DNA from: Anoplopoma fimbria
Lineage: Eukaryota > Chordata > Actinopteri > Perciformes > Anoplopomatidae
Assembly: GCF_027596085.1 (NCBI RefSeq)
Contig: NC_072471.1
Location: 6,860,028 to 6,924,027 of the forward strand
Direction: 5' to 3'
Length of the DNA stretch: 64,000 bases
Position 1 is the first letter of the stretch; every line of letters starts with the position of its first letter. A program made the position numbers and the translations under genes. Under the pieces are notes generated by a model. The model did not search any database, was not told the origin of the DNA, and saw only the letters and a program-made list of their open reading frames with translations. Below, one piece after another: positions 60,487 to 64,000 of this stretch.

Positions 60487-61267
60487 AGTGCTGAAGAGAT
60501 GAAGTGTTCAGGATTCCTCGACAGTAATTAATATGTTTGTTTTTTAATTCAAATAGTGCCATATTCCACTGAGGCAAAGCTGGATCAAAAGGATAAGAAC
60601 ATAATAGTGTTGAAAGTTGATTGACACCAATCATTATTTTATTTAAAGAAGAACTTAATAGTCCAGAAGGGGGTGTTCAACAGTCATCTCTGGTTGCAGC
60701 CATTACTATATCTAACAGTGATGTCACTGTGTACTGACACACCCTGGAAGACACTTCTACATCAGTGCAGTCAGCTAAAACAAGATTTTCAGGGTTCTTA
60801 AGTTGATCTTTAAGTAATTTATCAGGTAAAAATACTAAACAGTTGCCTCCAGCTTTAGAAATGTTGGGGTTTTGCTACTTTATTAATTCAATATTTTATT
60901 TTAGATTTTGGACCGTTCTTTGGAAAAACAACCAATTTGAAGACATCACCTTGGGCTATGGAAAATAATGAAAGAAATTTCAGTATTTTGTGGAATTTTA
61001 CAGACTAAAAAAAACATATCTTTCCACATTGGAGGTCACACTGAATAAGTTTGCCATTAAAAAGTTTCTCAAACATCCCCATTATCTATTTGGATGCCCT
61101 TGATTTCTCTCTCTTAAACAAATGCACGCACACACACACACACACGCTAAACACACACTTCCTCTCCGCTTGAAGGCTTCCCAGCTGACAGCTGTTGGCA
61201 GCGACATCGGGGACAATCAGACGGAGGAGGTGTCATAATCTAGACCTCTGTGTCCAATCGCCACATG

Positions 61268-61268
<1 letters not shown>

Positions 61269-61363
<95 letters not shown>
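61269..61363. repeat. (CA)n microsatellite
   Basis: About 47 CA units. Confidence 0.97.
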
Positions 61364-61365
<2 letters not shown>

Positions 61366-61663
61366 TAAGCCACTCATGGTGTATTTCACAGGCCCAGCTG
61401 TAGCTATCTACTCTCTGCGATTCATGTTCCTTTAAACCTCACGGTCACTGAGTGTATGCACAGGTGTGTGAGTGTTTTTTTGTGCGTGTGTGTGGTGGTG
61501 TGTTGGGAGATACAGGGAGCTCATACTGTATGCACCGAGCAAGGTGCACCATGGCAAATTATATTAATGGGTGTTAATTGGAGCAGAAACTGTCAGATGC
61601 AAGAAGGTATGAGGACGAAACCCCCCAACCTGTTCCCTTCTGCTCCACAGAGGACTGAGAGAG

Positions 61664-61665
<2 letters not shown>

Positions 61666-61748
<83 letters not shown>
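61666..61748. repeat. (GT)n microsatellite
   Basis: About 41 GT units, 300 bp after a (CA)n tract of similar length; the two are inverted copies of the same dinucleotide. Confidence 0.97.
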
Positions 61749-61749
<1 letters not shown>

Positions 61750-64000
61750 GAGAGATAAGGCAGAGGAAAAGGAGCATGATTTGCAACACATATCCTTCCA
61801 TTACCCCCCCAATCCTCATTAACGCTTCCACTGATTCACCGGGTTCTTCTGTGCTATCGACTGCTTGCACAGCAGATTAACGGGCCGCTCTGAAGCCGCT
61901 GCCCTTGTTTCACAGAGTCACATGTTGCGTGACAATTTGAAAAACAAAAAGAGAAATAATATATAAAAATCATAAAGACATCAGTTTCTCCTTAATTTAC
62001 ATTAACACAATATGTGTGTGCCTTGGAACACATCTTTTCTATATTAACAGTAAAAACTCATCAGCATGTGAGTCGGCCAATAAAAAGAAGCTTGACGTAG
62101 AGCATTTACCACAAAGCACAAGGTGTTGGTACAGCTAGATGAAACTCAAAAGACACAAAAGACTGCACTGCACAGTCAGTCAATAAATATCTACGTGATC
62201 AGGGATCTTTTATGACCGTTGCCATGAGTAACATGCTTTGTTCAGCACTTCATCAGGCTCATGAAAAGATGCAACCAGCCAACATTAATTCGTTATTTTT
62301 TGTACATCAAAAAATGTGATATTAATAACAGGACAAAAAAATCTACTGAAAACAAATAAAAGAACGTTTTACTGTTACATTAGTATTTCATTCTACAGGT
62401 CAAATAGTTTCATAATACTTTTTTAGAAAATAAACTCAAAAGGTTTTTCTTAGACAGATTGCTACATTTTAAGTTGTTCAATGCAATTGTTAATGAACTT
62501 GTTTTACCAAAGTAACTGTGTTTACATTTTAGGAAAACCATGGAGAATAAAGTTTCACCAAAAGTAAATTAATTAATTTGAATAAAATAAAAAAGTCTAT
62601 TACTTTTTTGGATGTATGAATTGTTGATGGTTAAATTTATTGTTTGTAATATTTTTACATGAAGATCTAAACACTGTTTAAAACCCCCTGTCCAGGGCAT
62701 CATGACTACAATTCTGGTAAGGAAAAGTTTAATTTACATATTTGGTAGACAGGTCACAACTAACATTAAAAATATGGTTGCAATGTTTTGTCACAAACAA
62801 GCACTAAATGCGCGTGAGGCCGGCCCTGATATGTCAATAAAACAAGGAGAATCTCTGATTGCAACACACAGACGGAGGGCGACTTCATTCTCTGCTCAGG
62901 TAGACATTGCTCCTCTCTATCTTTACATATACAATAGTTGTTTAATGCTATTTTAATGCTCAGAATATTAAACACAGATTCTTTAACAGCAATATTAAAG
63001 TATCGCTAATGCAACATATTGCAATGTCAAAAATGTATGTATGGGAGTGCACTTTTTGCTGTCCATATTTTCTATGTATTTATTATGTTTAAAAGTGTTT
63101 GCCAGTTTCTTAAAACTGAACAGGAACCTGTTATTACTGTCAAACCCCGGAACAATTCATACATGCAGAAGGTCTAGAAAATACTGGAATAAGTCTTTTA
63201 AAATAGGATCGTTAAAAAGTCAGAGTCTTCAGTGGTACTATCTACAGCTCTTATTCCCACACTGCATTTACATAAGACTAAGACATATCAATATTTGATA
63301 CACAGCCTACTATTAAACAAACCACATTTACCAATTCCCTGTGATTTAGACACCGACCGGGGTCACTCTGGGCCACTCAGTATGCATACCAGCATACGGG
63401 CAGAAACAAAATACTTTTTCCTCTCCATCTCCTACAACAACCATGTTTCTGTTGTCACTGTGGATGATAGGGAGATGGAGAGGTGAGGAAGATAAAGCAC
63501 CGCCTGAAGATGAAGAGACAAGAAAGAGAAATAAAGAATAAAGGATAGGACAAGATATAAGAAAAAAATTGTAAAGGAGAGAGAGACGCTTGATCTATGC
63601 AGCTAGAGCTTAAAATAACATGAGTGGCTCATGGTGTTTGCATGATAAGAAAGGAGGAGGGACTGAAATGAACTGCAAGATGATGAGGAGATTATTAGTA
63701 TCATTAGGTTTGAGCAAAGAAGTTATTGACATTGTAAGATACGTGTGTCATTCGTGTGTGGATTGAAACGAAGACTGGAGGGGTTCGGCAGGAACACGGG
63801 TTACACGATTGGAATCCCAATGCACCTCATTTGAGACATGAAGGGAATGAAAGTGGCTGTTTAAAAATGCAGCGCTTGACAGACCACGCTCCTCCATCAG
63901 ATCAGAGGATGGTACGCAGACAGAGAAACCACACTTCAAAGACATAAAGCAGACTGACTTTCAAGTCAAGTCGGCTACAAAAAAAAAAAAAAACGGTTAA

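Larger units (their letters stand above)
58512..64000. other. Right-hand region without a recognised gene
   Basis: AT-rich with scattered poly(A)-like signals and short open frames only. None joins into a multi-exon gene or shows a known domain. It contains two long dinucleotide repeats and one hairpin. It could be 3' UTR or intron of a gene to the right. Confidence 0.4.

Noticed and set aside
63041..63947. Small open frames near the right edge
   Set aside because: No known domain; overlapping frames on both strands; no consistent exon chain.

Overview
This window is vertebrate nuclear DNA, most likely from a ray-finned (teleost) fish. The genes have introns with GT-AG boundaries, there are long dinucleotide microsatellites, and there is a Tc1/mariner element, Tc1-type miniature elements and a tRNA-derived SINE of fish type. 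Protein-coding genes were read by joining exons on splice signals and reading phase. Five of the six gene models close without any phase conflict; the sixth (scyl2) has one 1-base conflict.

Layout: (1) 1-30.8 kb, + strand, is a head-to-tail cluster of small leucine-rich proteoglycans: lumican (3' part only), keratocan, and epiphycan. The order and orientation are those of the vertebrate DCN-LUM-KERA-EPYC cluster, so decorin, if present, would lie to the left. Epiphycan is greatly enlarged (about 592 residues against about 322 in human) by tandemly duplicated phase-1 exons coding Ser-Gly repeats, the kind of sequence that carries glycosaminoglycan chains. Its last intron holds a near-complete 1,620-bp Tc1-like transposon with a broken transposase. 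(2) 31.9-33.6 kb, - strand, is a 4-exon gene with a Myb/SANT-like domain and a long 7-residue-periodic charged coiled coil; it converges on epiphycan. (3) 35.0-43.7 kb, + strand, holds two adjacent related genes. The first has two CCCH zinc fingers and three WWE domains, the second four WWE domains. They look like the RNA/ADP-ribose-binding front part of PARP12/ZAP-type proteins without a PARP catalytic domain. Interferon-type (ISRE/IRF) motifs lie at the start of both. (4) 46.5-55.2 kb, - strand, is scyl2, a pseudokinase of clathrin-coated vesicles, with a likely 12-nt microexon and a one-base disruption in an early exon. (5) 55.4-64 kb has no recognised gene: an 0.9-kb minisatellite bounded by an inverted 18-mer, a LINE tail, a 100-N assembly gap, and AT-rich sequence that could be a long 3' UTR.

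Functionally, lum, kera and epyc encode extracellular-matrix proteoglycans (cornea, connective tissue, cartilage) and probably share distal regulation. The CCCH/WWE pair is the best candidate for a little-described system: a possible interferon-responsive, non-catalytic RNA- or poly(ADP-ribose)-reading pair that arose by tandem duplication.
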